Numbered from the stretch's first letter, positions 16,198-26,200 are shown. The stretch is 27,257 bases of DNA from UBA1731 sp964567665 (GCA_964567665.1 CAZMNN010000033.1:1-27257), one strand, 5' to 3'. Program-made: numbers and translations. Notes: a model not told the origin generated them from the sequence alone.

Positions 16198-19100
16198 TCA
16201 GAGTTCAGCCTTCGCCTGGTTGATGCTGTTCTGCACCGAAGTCCTGGCCTTCCCGTTCGGGAATACGTCCAGATACGTCTCGCCGTATTCGACAATCCTC
16301 TGGGCGAACTCCTTCTTGTCCTCCTGCCTCGGCAGCAGCTTTGCCATGAGAGGCAACGCAGTGGCGTAGCAGCGTTCGAGGTTCTTGAGCTGCTTCGGCG
16401 TCATCTTCGACACCGGATGCTCCTCGTCAGGCTGATGCGACTGCAGAAACGCCTGATAGCCGCCGACCGCAAGCCTGAGCGTCGCCTCGGCCTCCGCCTT
16501 CAGATGCATCGTCTCCTCGGCCTCCATCTTGCGCACAAGTACATCCGACGATTCGAGCATCATCTCGTCCTCTATCTCAGGACGGAACTGGCGAACCTTC
16601 TTGACCGCACCGACGGCGGCGTTGAAGTAGCGTGTGCGGAGATTGTTGTCGCGCTCGCGGCGTCCCTCCTCAGAGGCGACCTTGGCGAGAAGCATGTATG
16701 CATCCACGACGAGGGCGTTGCGGGAGTTGTGCTCGATGAACTTGTCTAAAGCCTCGTGCGCCTCGGCGTTGCGTCCCGCCCCGAAAAGGGCCTTGGCCTC
16801 GCCAAGCTGCGCATTCGCCGTCACATAAGTCTCGTTCGGCGTGCCCTTCGCCAGTTCGGCGACCTTCTGGTAGATCATCTGCGCCGTGTCGTACGCCTTC
16901 GATGCGACAAGCGCATCTCCTGCGTCAAGGAACTGCTTGAGCGTATAGTTGGCGGACGTCTTGATCATCTGCTCGTACTGCTCCACCGCTTCGTTCCTGC
17001 GGCCCATGTCCATCAGAGCCTTCGCGAACATCGGTACGGAGTTCTTCGCCTCCGGGGAGTCCGGGAACTCCTTCGCAAGACGCTCAAACGCCTCCCGCGA
17101 CTTCACGGCATCACCCTTGGCCGTATAGACCGTGCCGAGCATCACAAGGACGCGTGGCGCATACTTGCCCTTCGGGCTTGCCGCGAGATAGGCCTCATAG
17201 CACTTCGCGGCCTGCTCCATGAACGCCTTTTCGTCCATCTTGCCGATAGGCTCGGTCAGGTGCTGCCATGTGTCGCCCTCAAGGAACTGCGCCTGCTCGC
17301 GCATTGTGGCAAGCCGCTTCTTGTCGCTCGATGCAACGAGCGGATCCGCAATCCCCGCAGTCGCGTCCTTCACGGTGCGGCGAAAATCCTTGACGGACGA
17401 CAGCACGGCGACGGCTGCATCCTTGCGCATCTCGGCGGCGACCTCCGCAGCGGCGTTCGTCGTCGCGCTTTCGTACAGCCCAAGACCGTGGTTGCGTTCA
17501 AGCATTGCGAGTGACAGCCGCGCATTGACCTTGTCCGTCACCATCTTCGCCGCATCAAGGTAGAGCTTAAGGTACTCGATCTGCTTCGCTGCGTCACCAT
17601 CTTTGCCGTAGCAGGCGGACGCCATCTGAAGCGCCTGTGCGCGGTATGTCGAATTCGAGTACTGGGTCATCACGGTGCTGAAGTAGTGCAGAGCCTGATC
17701 GTAGTCCTCCGCCTTGAACGCGGCGCCGCCGAGCGACATCGCCATCTGCGCCGCCTGGTAGTGCGTGGGATAGAGACGGAAGTACGTGTCGTACAGATGC
17801 TGGCTCTGGGCGCGGCTGCCGGACACCATCTCGCGGCCCGCAAGGCGCAGCACGTCGTCGCCGGCGGTGCGCGTCCAGTTGGTGTTCACGCCAGAGAACC
17901 GCTCGGCGAAATAGCCTTCAACCGCATCGCAGTCGCAGCGGAGCGCCGCCTTCGCCTTTGCGTCGCGCTCCTCACGCCATGCCTCAAAGTAGCTTTCGGC
18001 AAGATGCGCCACCGCCTTCACAGAGTTCTCCGTCTCAGGATACTGCGAAAGAACCTCATGGAACGCCTTGATCGCATCCTGCCAGCGCGCCTCGCGGTAG
18101 GCCGCGTTCGCCGTCTTGAACTGCATCCTGCGCACGTTGTCAATCTGCGCCGCCGTCACGTTCGTCTTGATATCCTTCTTGTAGCGTGTCTTGACGAACT
18201 TGCGAATCGTCTCGGCGAGTTCGCCGGCCGATGCCGCCCAGCTCGATTCAGGATACTTCACGAACACGTTGATCGCGTGGTTGAACGCCCCCGCGCCGTT
18301 ACGCTTCTTCGAATCCTTTGGACGCGCACCGAAGAGAAGATCCTTGATCTTGTCATCATTCGGTTTCTGCTCGCCAAGCTCCTTCTGCACCTCTTTCCAA
18401 AGCATCTCGGCAAGCAGATAGCGGCAGTTCGGCATCGGCGACAGGCGTATCATGCCCTCCGTTCCGTCCGGGTCGATGTTCTTCAGCTGTTCGTGGATGT
18501 CCTTGAGCTGCGGAAGATACTCGTTCACCAGTTCCTGGGCGCGGGCGATCTTCCCCAACGCCATCTCGGAATGCGCCTTAAGGGCCACGGCCTGTCCGAA
18601 ACGCACAATGAGGTCGCTCATCCAAAGAATCCTGTCCGCCCGCTGCGCCGCCGTCTTCACATACTTCTCGCGCTTGCCCTGGTTCTTCTCAGACGCGGCG
18701 AGCTGAAGGCAGAGTTCCGCCTCTTCTACACCGAACGTGGCCCAGCGCTCATCCTTGAGCGGAAGTTTGAGAAGCCCGTCGTACACCGCAATCGCCTGGT
18801 CGAACTGCTTCTCCGCGCGCAGTATCTGTATCCATGTGTACGCCGCCTCTTCGTAGAAATCCATCAGCTCCTTCGTTGGATTCGGCACGGCCTTGAAGAA
18901 CTCGCTGTAGAGCTTGCGGCATTCGGGAAGCATCTGCCGCGCATAGTACGCATTGGCCAGCGCGATGCTGAGTGCCCAGTACTCCGGCGACCCCTTCTTC
19001 TTCTTCGCAAGCACACCCAGCACCTTGTCGAAATGCCCAAGACGGAGATCGCCCTCCTGCTCCAGCACTTCAAGGCGGGCGGACATCACCGGCCACTTTG

Positions 19101-19323
19101 CACGGGCGTTGGCGATCACGGTTGAGGCGAGATCGGGCATGTTCGCCTCGATGAGCGCCTTGATGAACGCGCACTCGTCGTCCATCTTCTCCTTCTCCGC
19201 AGCGGGAATCGCCTCCACGTCCGGCTTGTTGTCGTCATCTGCGGCGTTGGCCGACTGCACGACGGCAACACCTGCAAGCGCAAAAACCGCAAAAGCGGAA
19301 ACTGTAAGTCTGCTAAAGCTCAT
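16198..19323 (-). CDS. Large secreted TPR scaffold protein
   Basis: The protein is about 1041 residues from ATG 19323, with signal peptide MSFSRLTVSAFAVFALAGVA ending near ANAADDD. Nearly all of the rest is helical TPR/Sel1-like repeats (examples: ARWQDAIKAFHEVLSQYPET, AEDYDQALHYFSTVMTQYSN, MDMGRRNEAVEQYEQMIKTS). Lysine-rich linkers contain paired cysteines in one spot (ALRCDCDAVEGYF). The start is chosen because a consensus -10 box lies just seven bases upstream; an in-frame ATG at 19332 overlaps that box. Large periplasmic TPR proteins of this kind occur with TolQ/R-like motors, where they are thought to connect the inner-membrane motor to outer parts. This is first in the envelope operon. 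No catalytic domain is visible. Confidence 0.8.
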   Translation of the reverse strand: MSFSRLTVSAFAVFALAGVAVVQSANAADDDNKPDVEAIPAAEKEKMDDECAFIKALIEANMPDLASTVIANARAKWPVMSARLEVLEQEGDLRLGHFDKVLGVLAKKKKGSPEYWALSIALANAYYARQMLPECRKLYSEFFKAVPNPTKELMDFYEEAAYTWIQILRAEKQFDQAIAVYDGLLKLPLKDERWATFGVEEAELCLQLAASEKNQGKREKYVKTAAQRADRILWMSDLIVRFGQAVALKAHSEMALGKIARAQELVNEYLPQLKDIHEQLKNIDPDGTEGMIRLSPMPNCRYLLAEMLWKEVQKELGEQKPNDDKIKDLLFGARPKDSKKRNGAGAFNHAINVFVKYPESSWAASAGELAETIRKFVKTRYKKDIKTNVTAAQIDNVRRMQFKTANAAYREARWQDAIKAFHEVLSQYPETENSVKAVAHLAESYFEAWREERDAKAKAALRCDCDAVEGYFAERFSGVNTNWTRTAGDDVLRLAGREMVSGSRAQSQHLYDTYFRLYPTHYQAAQMAMSLGGAAFKAEDYDQALHYFSTVMTQYSNSTYRAQALQMASACYGKDGDAAKQIEYLKLYLDAAKMVTDKVNARLSLAMLERNHGLGLYESATTNAAAEVAAEMRKDAAVAVLSSVKDFRRTVKDATAGIADPLVASSDKKRLATMREQAQFLEGDTWQHLTEPIGKMDEKAFMEQAAKCYEAYLAASPKGKYAPRVLVMLGTVYTAKGDAVKSREAFERLAKEFPDSPEAKNSVPMFAKALMDMGRRNEAVEQYEQMIKTSANYTLKQFLDAGDALVASKAYDTAQMIYQKVAELAKGTPNETYVTANAQLGEAKALFGAGRNAEAHEALDKFIEHNSRNALVVDAYMLLAKVASEEGRRERDNNLRTRYFNAAVGAVKKVRQFRPEIEDEMMLESSDVLVRKMEAEETMHLKAEAEATLRLAVGGYQAFLQSHQPDEEHPVSKMTPKQLKNLERCYATALPLMAKLLPRQEDKKEFAQRIVEYGETYLDVFPNGKARTSVQNSINQAKAEL

Positions 19324-19330
19324 GTGCCGC

Positions 19331-19359
19331 ATTATACGATAAACCCTTTCTCCGCGCAA
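19331..19359 (-). promoter_or_regulatory. Promoter of the TPR/ExbB/ExbD operon, predicted leaderless
   Basis: TTGCGC (19359-19354), a 17-nt spacer and a perfect TATAAT (19336-19331) are followed after only seven bases (GCGGCAC) by ATG 19323. Transcription would start at or next to the ATG. The arrangement is nearly identical at 20207-20212. Confidence 0.75.
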
Positions 19360-19425
19360 GGGGGTTCCCGTACGCGATTTTAGGCAGGTCTCTTTCTCAT
19401 CAAATCCCATTTCCGCAGACCTTCG

Positions 19426-20199
19426 TCAGAACGCTATCGCAACATCGGGAAGAGCCTCGCGGATGCGCCGCATCTCCTCTCGCGGTATCGGACACGACCT
19501 CAACGCAAGGAAGTCCAGCCGCTTCCATGCAGTGAGATCGTCGGGAAGCCTGTTGATGCGGGTGCTGTTCAGCGACACGCCGCGAAGGTTCGGCAGAGTC
19601 GTCATCCAGTCCGGCACCAGCGAAATCGGGTTGCCGTCAAGCGATATGTCCTCTATCATCGTCCAGTCCTTCATCACCTCAGGGACTGACGTCAGACTGT
19701 TCCGGCACAGGTAGATGCGGCGCAGATCCTTCAGGGACGACAGCGCAGACGGCACGGACGCAATCTTGTTGCCGTTGAGCCGCAGCCACTTCAGCTTCGT
19801 GAGCTTCGCCACGCTTTCGGGAATCTCGCCGATCGCATTGTCATCGAAGTTGAGGTAGTCGAGGGTGTCCGCCCAGCAGGAGAAATCGGGAATCCGCTCC
19901 ATCCCGTTCCGGCAGAAGTAGAACTCCTTAAGTCCCTTCAGCCCAAACGCCGCCGCAGGCACCTCCTTCGTGCCACGTTCCGAAAGATCGATCATCTTTA
20001 TCGAATCAAGCCCGGTGAGCGACGCATCGGGAATGTCCGCCTTCTCTCCGCGCAATATCACGCGCACGATGCCGGTGCGGTTCGTCCGGGTAAGAGCTTC
20101 AAGCCCGATCACCGTAGGAACGTCCTCCGGCTTTCCCTTGTTGTCAAAGCATCCGGCGCAAGCAATCGCCGCTGCGAGAATTGTCATCCACCTGTTCAT
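19426..20199 (-). CDS. Leucine-rich-repeat lipoprotein
   Basis: The protein is 257 residues from ATG 20199, with a short lipoprotein-like signal (MNRWMTILAAAIACAGC). Typical 22-24-residue LRRs run from about residue 55 to the end: LDYLNFDDNAIGEIPESVAK, LKWLRLNGNKIASVPSALSS, LRRIYLCRNSLTSVPEVMKD, LRGVSLNSTRINRLPDDLTA. LRR proteins mediate protein binding; this one would sit on a membrane facing the periplasm or the surface. Longer in-frame starts exist (to 20238) but would overlap its own -10 box. It has its own promoter and lies about 100 bp upstream of the TPR operon. No partner can be named. Confidence 0.85.
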   Translation of the reverse strand: MNRWMTILAAAIACAGCFDNKGKPEDVPTVIGLEALTRTNRTGIVRVILRGEKADIPDASLTGLDSIKMIDLSERGTKEVPAAAFGLKGLKEFYFCRNGMERIPDFSCWADTLDYLNFDDNAIGEIPESVAKLTKLKWLRLNGNKIASVPSALSSLKDLRRIYLCRNSLTSVPEVMKDWTMIEDISLDGNPISLVPDWMTTLPNLRGVSLNSTRINRLPDDLTAWKRLDFLALRSCPIPREEMRRIREALPDVAIAF

Positions 20200-20206
20200 G
20201 TCCGCA

Positions 20207-20215
20207 ATTATACCA
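20207..20215 (-). promoter_or_regulatory. Extended -10 promoter of the LRR gene, predicted leaderless
   Basis: TGGTATAAT (20215-20207 on the minus strand) is an extended -10 element; no good -35 is visible. TATAAT is followed by seven bases (TGCGGAC) and ATG 20199. Spacing and sequence mirror the promoter of the TPR operon at 19331. Confidence 0.65.
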
Positions 20216-20260
20216 TATGTTCCACAGTTCATGCGCACAGCACGGAGCGACTTGCAAAGC

Positions 20261-20286
20261 CATTATCCACCTTGGCAAATAATGGA
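20261..20286 (-). terminator. Weak stem-loop after the surface-protein operon
   Basis: CCATTAT (20261-20267) and ATAATGG (20280-20286) form a 7-bp stem with a 12-nt loop, followed on the minus strand by CTTTGC. It lies about 90 nt downstream of the stop at 20376 and before the LRR promoter. The stem is AT-rich and the T-run short, so termination is only possible, not clear. No better terminator is seen in 20216-20375. Confidence 0.25.
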
Positions 20287-20375
20287 AACGGCAAGCGTGT
20301 CTTTTCGGAATTCAGCGTTTTAAACGCACACTCCCGCAAAAGCAGACCCGAATGCGCCACAAGCCCCAACACTCC

Positions 20376-21866
20376 CTATCTCCTCAATTTCACCGGGCTG
20401 CGCGACGGCGGCCTCACTTCGATCACACCAATGCCGGATATGTACCTGGGATGCGTCTTTTCCGTCACCACCCCGCTTACGCGGCTGTTGCCGAGACGAA
20501 GCGAACTCACGACATTCGTCCCCGGAACATCCAAGGCGAGCATCGCCCCCTCGGACACCGACACTGCCACACCCAAAGGCAGAACCGGACGCGATGAAAT
20601 CGTCGCCTTCGGTAGTTCCGGCTCCTTCACGAGCGAAACGCCATCCACCATCGTAGACCTATCGGCCACCACTCGTCCTTTTTCGTCACGTTTGCCGCTG
20701 TCTATACCTATCCCCGTTATAACAAATTCGCGATTTCCAGCCTCCGGCATATTGAACACAAACGAATATTCAAGGAAGTTCTGCATAAAAGGCGGCTGCA
20801 TCCTGAAGACTGCAAGCCGTTCTCCGTTCGCAAGCGTGACGAACGCCATTGTCGGCACAGCCGGCATATCCGCCCGAGAACGCATATGGAGCGTTAGGCG
20901 GTAACGCCCATCAGACGGAAAATCAACGGTCGTCATCACACCTCCGTTGTTGTGCAGACGTGCGCAGTGAAGTCCATCCACCACGGAATATCCGAACGCC
21001 CATGAATCTGTCGCATAGGCGAACCTGGGATTTGAATACTGGCGATCGTAAGTTACCCCGTCATCAAGGACATATTTCCGCCAGTGCACTCCACGGCTCT
21101 CGAACCCAGGATCGGCAATGAGGTTTTCGCATGGTTTGGCGTCACTCAACGCCTCTGACTGCACAATGCGCAAGATGCCTGACCGGACTGTAAGCCGTCG
21201 CACGTTTTCCGAAATGCCATGAGCAACCAGTTCACCCTCGCCGGTCTTCGCGAAAGTGAACCTGCCAATCACTGCCTTTGACATCCTGACGCCGGACGCG
21301 ACCATTTCCTCCAGCGTCGTCGCCGGCGACATGGGGTCAACGTCCACGGACAGCGCCGTTCCGGTCTCTATTAGCGATATTGTCGGCACGTGTCCTCCAC
21401 GGACAAGCACGTCCCCTTCAGCAAGGTCGAGCGGCGATGGCGCACCCGATCCGTCGCCAGGACCAATCACGAGAGTGCCTTTACCCTTCTTGACGACCCT
21501 CCCCGCCCCCGTGAACGCAAGCGGAAGAGACTCCCGCCCTTCCTCAACGTCTATCTCCGTAACTGCATCCTTAAATGTCCTCACAATCCCCGTTCCACGC
21601 GGATGCTCAACCATCACCGGCCTGCCATTCCGCCCGGTCATCTGCATTCGCAGACGCGGAGAGTCTACAGGGTCTGCCGAACCGACCAGCCGCATCGTCC
21701 CGGACTTTACGTGCATCTCGTACATATCTGCGCAGCGGATTTCGGACATCCGCATTTCCATTACGCCCGCATCGTCTTTCGTTAACAGCACGTTCGCGCC
21801 ATTCGCCGCACAGACATACATCAACACCAAGGAGACAGCGGATGCCGCCACAGCCTTCACATTCAT
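20376..21866 (-). CDS. Secreted modular surface protein, short paralogue of the 26778-23236 product
   Basis: The protein has 496 residues with signal peptide MNVKAVAASAVSLVLMYVCA. Residues about 88-240 form beta-strand modules of the autotransporter-associated type (LPLAFTGAGRVVKKGKGTLV, EGDVLVRGGHVPTI, RFTFAKTGEGELVAHGI). About 248-420 is a carbohydrate-binding-like jelly roll starting LIADPGFESRG. The C-terminal 65 residues end with HPRYISGIGVIEVRP. Each part has a match in the giant paralogue two genes upstream, which in addition has a LamG domain and two more jelly rolls. The start overlaps the stop of the hydrolase gene (ATGA), with AGGAGG seven bases upstream. Location on the cell surface and glycan binding are inferred. 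Confidence 0.8.
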   Translation of the reverse strand: MNVKAVAASAVSLVLMYVCAANGANVLLTKDDAGVMEMRMSEIRCADMYEMHVKSGTMRLVGSADPVDSPRLRMQMTGRNGRPVMVEHPRGTGIVRTFKDAVTEIDVEEGRESLPLAFTGAGRVVKKGKGTLVIGPGDGSGAPSPLDLAEGDVLVRGGHVPTISLIETGTALSVDVDPMSPATTLEEMVASGVRMSKAVIGRFTFAKTGEGELVAHGISENVRRLTVRSGILRIVQSEALSDAKPCENLIADPGFESRGVHWRKYVLDDGVTYDRQYSNPRFAYATDSWAFGYSVVDGLHCARLHNNGGVMTTVDFPSDGRYRLTLHMRSRADMPAVPTMAFVTLANGERLAVFRMQPPFMQNFLEYSFVFNMPEAGNREFVITGIGIDSGKRDEKGRVVADRSTMVDGVSLVKEPELPKATISSRPVLPLGVAVSVSEGAMLALDVPGTNVVSSLRLGNSRVSGVVTEKTHPRYISGIGVIEVRPPSRSPVKLRR

Positions 21867-23221
21867 CTCTTCTCCTCCTGCGATATCAGCATGACCGCAG
21901 AGTTCTCCGCAATCTTAAACGCATATGCCCCATCCGTCTCACGCATCAGCGGCACATCGCCATGCCCGTTGATCGCTCTGACCGTTCTGCCGTCTGCGAC
22001 CCGGAAAATGATTGTTCTTGTTGCGGGAGCGTAGTCGAACGGATCGCCGGATGCGACAACGAAAAGCGCCCGCGACCTGTCATCGTCCATGCGAGGAGAC
22101 ATCTCGCCGACTACAAGCGGAGTCGCCTCAAGCGCCTCAAGCCCCCTGAAATAGCCGGTGTCGAGAGCATCGTGAAGCGGTACACCAAGTTTCCCCGCTC
22201 CATCCACTGCCGAAAATCCGACATAATGCGTAGCGACGCTGCGGTAGCGCATGTAATCCGGCCCGATCCTGTGCAGTTCCTCGTTTACCGCCTTGAGTTT
22301 GCCGTACTGCTCAGTCCTCACCCCATCTGCCGTGTACACGTTGTTCGTCCACCATCCCGGCATCCAGCACGCCCAGCTGATCGCTTCCGCTCCGAACGCC
22401 ATTGCGGTGTACGCCTGAAACCTCAACCTGTTCTCGCTCGTCGGCTCAATCGCGCCGCCCCTGCAGGACTCATGCGAATTGACCTGCGGGATGTACCAGA
22501 AGCTGCGCCCGGTGCGGCGACACGCATCGGCTACGATGTTGAAGTTGTCGTACATCTGCCTGTACAGAGAATCGCGCCGGTTGGTGTTTGACTCGTACAC
22601 GTAGAAGTCGTATGAGATGTAGTCGAGCGGAATCGTCCGGCAATACTCGTCGATATGCTCCCCGTAGGTTGCCGTCCCAAGCTGGTTTACGGTCGCCTTG
22701 TCCGAGTTCTTCGAGACGGAAGCGTAGTTCGGGTACAGGTTTATGTACGCCTTCGTCTGTGGTGTGCGCTCCGCAATCAGTCCGCATATCTCCCCCAAGT
22801 ACTGCATATCGAGAGCGCTTGGCTCATCGCACAGCGCGAGTTTCCATATTGCAGGATGGTCGTACTTCGCGGCAAATTCCGCCAGCTGGCTCTCGTATGC
22901 CTTTCGCGGACAGAACTTGCGCATCATTCCCGCCCGCTCTCCATTGCCGCCCCACCATCCTGAAAGCGCACCTCCCCCCACCACGCCGATGCCGTACTTC
23001 GCAAGAATGTCAAGCCCCTTGCGGTCTGTGACAACGTTCACCCCGGTCACGAAGTCGATGCCGCACTCCTTGAGTTCACGCACGTGCGGCTCGTCATGGA
23101 GCAGGCTCCTGAAGCTGTATGCGCCTATCAGCAGCTTCGAACGATCCATCTGCACCCTGCCCGCCAAAGCGGAGAATGCTCCGGCTACCGCAATCACGGC
23201 AAGTGTCAATCTGCGCTCCAT
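21863..23221 (-). CDS. Secreted TIM-barrel glycoside hydrolase (clan GH-A / GH42-like)
   Basis: ATG 23221 is set by GGAGG eight bases upstream and a clean signal peptide (MERRLTLAVIAVAGAFSALA). The barrel (about 25-340) shows KLLIGAYSFRSLLHDEPHVR, then HPAIWKLALCDEPSALDMQY (likely acid/base glutamate in DEPS), TKAYINLYPNYAS, LDYISYDFYVY, FWYIPQVNSHE and ISWACWMPGWW. A C-terminal beta domain of about 80 residues follows (ATRTIIFRVADGRTV, NSAVMLISQEEKR). The substrate is unknown; similar proteins occur in glycan-use loci of gut bacteria. It is sandwiched between two paralogous surface proteins and overlaps the second by four bases, so the three are made together. Confidence 0.8.
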   Translation of the reverse strand: MERRLTLAVIAVAGAFSALAGRVQMDRSKLLIGAYSFRSLLHDEPHVRELKECGIDFVTGVNVVTDRKGLDILAKYGIGVVGGGALSGWWGGNGERAGMMRKFCPRKAYESQLAEFAAKYDHPAIWKLALCDEPSALDMQYLGEICGLIAERTPQTKAYINLYPNYASVSKNSDKATVNQLGTATYGEHIDEYCRTIPLDYISYDFYVYESNTNRRDSLYRQMYDNFNIVADACRRTGRSFWYIPQVNSHESCRGGAIEPTSENRLRFQAYTAMAFGAEAISWACWMPGWWTNNVYTADGVRTEQYGKLKAVNEELHRIGPDYMRYRSVATHYVGFSAVDGAGKLGVPLHDALDTGYFRGLEALEATPLVVGEMSPRMDDDRSRALFVVASGDPFDYAPATRTIIFRVADGRTVRAINGHGDVPLMRETDGAYAFKIAENSAVMLISQEEKR

Positions 23222-23235
23222 TGTCGTGTCCTCCA

Positions 23236-26200
23236 TTACCGTATGGACATTACACTGCCGTACGGCACAATGCGCAAAGCTCCAACGCCCGAAACGTATT
23301 CCGGATGCGACTTTGCGTCAATGATGCTTTCACCGCGAACCCTTACGCCGCCCAACGTCACACCTGTGACGGAGACTACGCCGGGATAGTCAAGCACGAG
23401 CTTCGCGCCTTCTGCGACGTCAATGCGAACCCGCCCCTGAATCGACGGCGGCATCTGCGACGAGGCGTCAACCTTGAAAACCGAAACACCGTCCACAAGC
23501 GTGGTCCTGTCTGCGGTATCCTTCCCCGCATCATTGTATCTTCCGCTCGGAACGCCCATTCCTTCAATGCAGAGGCTGTGGCTACCCGGCTCTGTCACCC
23601 AGAAGAGCCGAGAATACTCGATGTAGTTCTGTACCGTGGGGATCTCTATCCGGCATATCTCGTTGGTCATGCCGCCATCTGTCTGCACGAACGCGAACAC
23701 CGGATTGTGGTTCGACGTCTCGTCTGCTCGCGGACGCAGGTGCATCGTAAGCCTGTAAAGCCCTGCGGCGGGGAACGCCACACGGGTGCGCACACCCGTT
23801 CTGTTGAGAAGCCGCCCACAGCAGTCACCATCGAAGAACGCATACCCGAATGCATAAGTGTCGATCGTGTTCCAGAACGCCGCCGATCCATAGGTTCTTT
23901 CGTACATCTCCCCTCCGGGTGCGACATATGCCTCCCACGAACGTCCAAGGTTCTCGAATCCAGGATCCCGAACGAGATTCAGTTCAGGCAGCGCCGCATC
24001 TGCGGAGATGAACTCAAGGTCGTCAAGCGTCACGCCTGCGCCCGCCGCCGTGGAAGACAGGCGAACCCTCACGTTCTCGCTTTCCGCCACCTCTATCGCG
24101 TTTGTCCAGATGCATGGCTTCGGCAGATGTGACATGTAGCGGCAGAACGGCGCATGGGCATAGGCCAGGCTGCATTCCGTGCCATCGGCCCTGATGATCG
24201 CGGCATTTATAAGCGGCGTGGCGCGACAGTCGAAGTCTGAACTGTCTACGCTGTTTTTGAGGATTGTGGGATTGCTCGCGATACGTCCGCGCAGCAGCCA
24301 TCTGCCAGCCGGAAGCGCGAACGTGGCGGATTCGGCAATCCCGTATTTTCCGGTGAACGCAAGCACGTGTGCGCCCAACCCCGAATCAGCAAACGGAAAG
24401 AATGGGGTCTGGTTCTTATACCCCGCATATGCAGGGGTACCTGGCGTAGAAACAGCCACGAACCCGTTTGTGGGATTCTGGAACGGAGCACCGTCCGCAA
24501 GCGAGAACGTCCATCCATCCGCCACCATGTCACGCGAGAGATAGACGGGGATGCCGGTGCCTCCATCATATCTCAGCGCATCACTCTTCTCAAAGTCGCC
24601 ATTTGGAACCCTCACGGCATCACGCCGCGCCGAAACGGCGACGGCGCGGAGATGGAGGTCGTCGATTATCATGCAGTTGCCGTCCTCGCTGCGGATGGTG
24701 CGGAATCCAAGTCTTACCGGCATCCCTGTTTCAGTTTCACTTGCGATGAACCGATAGCGGAAGCGAACGAACTCGCCTTTGTTGACCTGGCATCTTCCGA
24801 CTGCGCGTCCTGCGAACATCACGTCAACGACAGACCTCGCCGCCACGCTCCACGACTCAGGATGCTTGATCTCCGCCCCGAAGCGGCTCGTCGCGAAGAA
24901 CGTAAATTCGTACTCGCCGGCACGCGGTATCGTCACTTCCGTTTCAGCATATGCATCATCTACGAGCAGCAGCGCATTCGTCCCATCAGGAAAGCGATAC
25001 GATGTCCAGGTGTCAATTCGTGGTTCAAGCGTCACAAACTGCATCTTGTTGTAGTTGCTTTCGTTTAGGCAGTGCCATTCGTTTGAATATGCCCCCATGT
25101 TGAGCGAACGGTTGTAGTCCTTGACGTCGAACGGAGTCTCGAAGCTGTGGTTTGGGACGTACACCTCGATTTCATCGCAGAGAGGCGCAATCTCGGCAAG
25201 CGGCACCTCCCGCGACGAAAGGTTGAGAACTCCTTCCGCGACAATCACCCTCTTCACATCCTCCTTCAGTCCGGTTGCACGAAGTTCGCCCATGCCGAAC
25301 TTGATTGCGGCGGCTCTGTTCGTTGCGGCCTTGGACACACGTAGGCCTGACGAGAGGTCATGGATCAAATTCGCATCGGTGAAGTCGTTCAGTTTCGGCC
25401 TGTCGTCATCTGGATGGCGTTCAGTTCGCCAAACCTCACCGGCTCCGAGATGTACAGGCGGCATTGCCCCGCCTCGAATGATTACGTCACCATCCTCAAG
25501 AGAAAGCGTTCCGGTCCCAGGAACGGAATCAGATGCGCCTACGACAAGCGTTCCCGCACCTTTCTTCACTGCGTTTCCCGAGCCGGTGAATGCAAGCGGG
25601 ACGGATTCCGCTCCTTCTGCAACATCTACCTCCACTGATGCGCCGGCGGCGGTGCGCACAGTCCCAGTCCCCTTCGGAAGCGCGACGCTTGCCGTTCCGA
25701 CATTCGCCGTATCCTTTGTAATCGTCTGCGGCAGGTTCCACTTCGCCATCAGGTAACGCTCGACCTCAAGTCGCTCCGTCTCAGAAAGGCGTTCCGTGAA
25801 GAAGATCGCTTCGCAGATGTAGTCGCCGCCAGGCACGTCGCCGGAATACGTTTCAAAGTAGTTGAAGAAGAACGCATCGTATGGGCTCGGCGCGGAAAGC
25901 AAGTCGCCCTCAAGCAGCTGGAAGCCATATCTCGCAGACGTGGAGTATGGATCGACAAGTCTTCCGTCAAGATAGAAACGTGCCTGGAAATGCCGCTGGT
26001 CAAGTTCGCCGCGTCTTGCGCTGAACATGACTGGATCGTTGTTCTTTTGGCTGAAAGGGATTGTGCCTCCAGACGCAAACTCCGACGTCAGGATTCCCTG
26101 TCCACGCGAGTCTTGCGCATTCACCATGCCACCGACCTTGCCAAGCACCGACGCCCACCAACTGAACACGCCATGCACCACAAAGAAGTGGTGGACGTTC

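Noticed and set aside
17686..19125. 479-codon open frame on the plus strand
   Set aside because: Mirror of the TPR-coding strand; Leu/Arg/His-rich with no recognisable motif.
20309..20325. GCGTTTTAAACGC as a hairpin terminator
   Set aside because: The inverted arms abut with a one-base centre, so no stable loop forms, and no T-run follows.
21575..22591. 338-codon open frame on the plus strand
   Set aside because: Antisense to the secreted barrel hydrolase; no ribosome site or domain.
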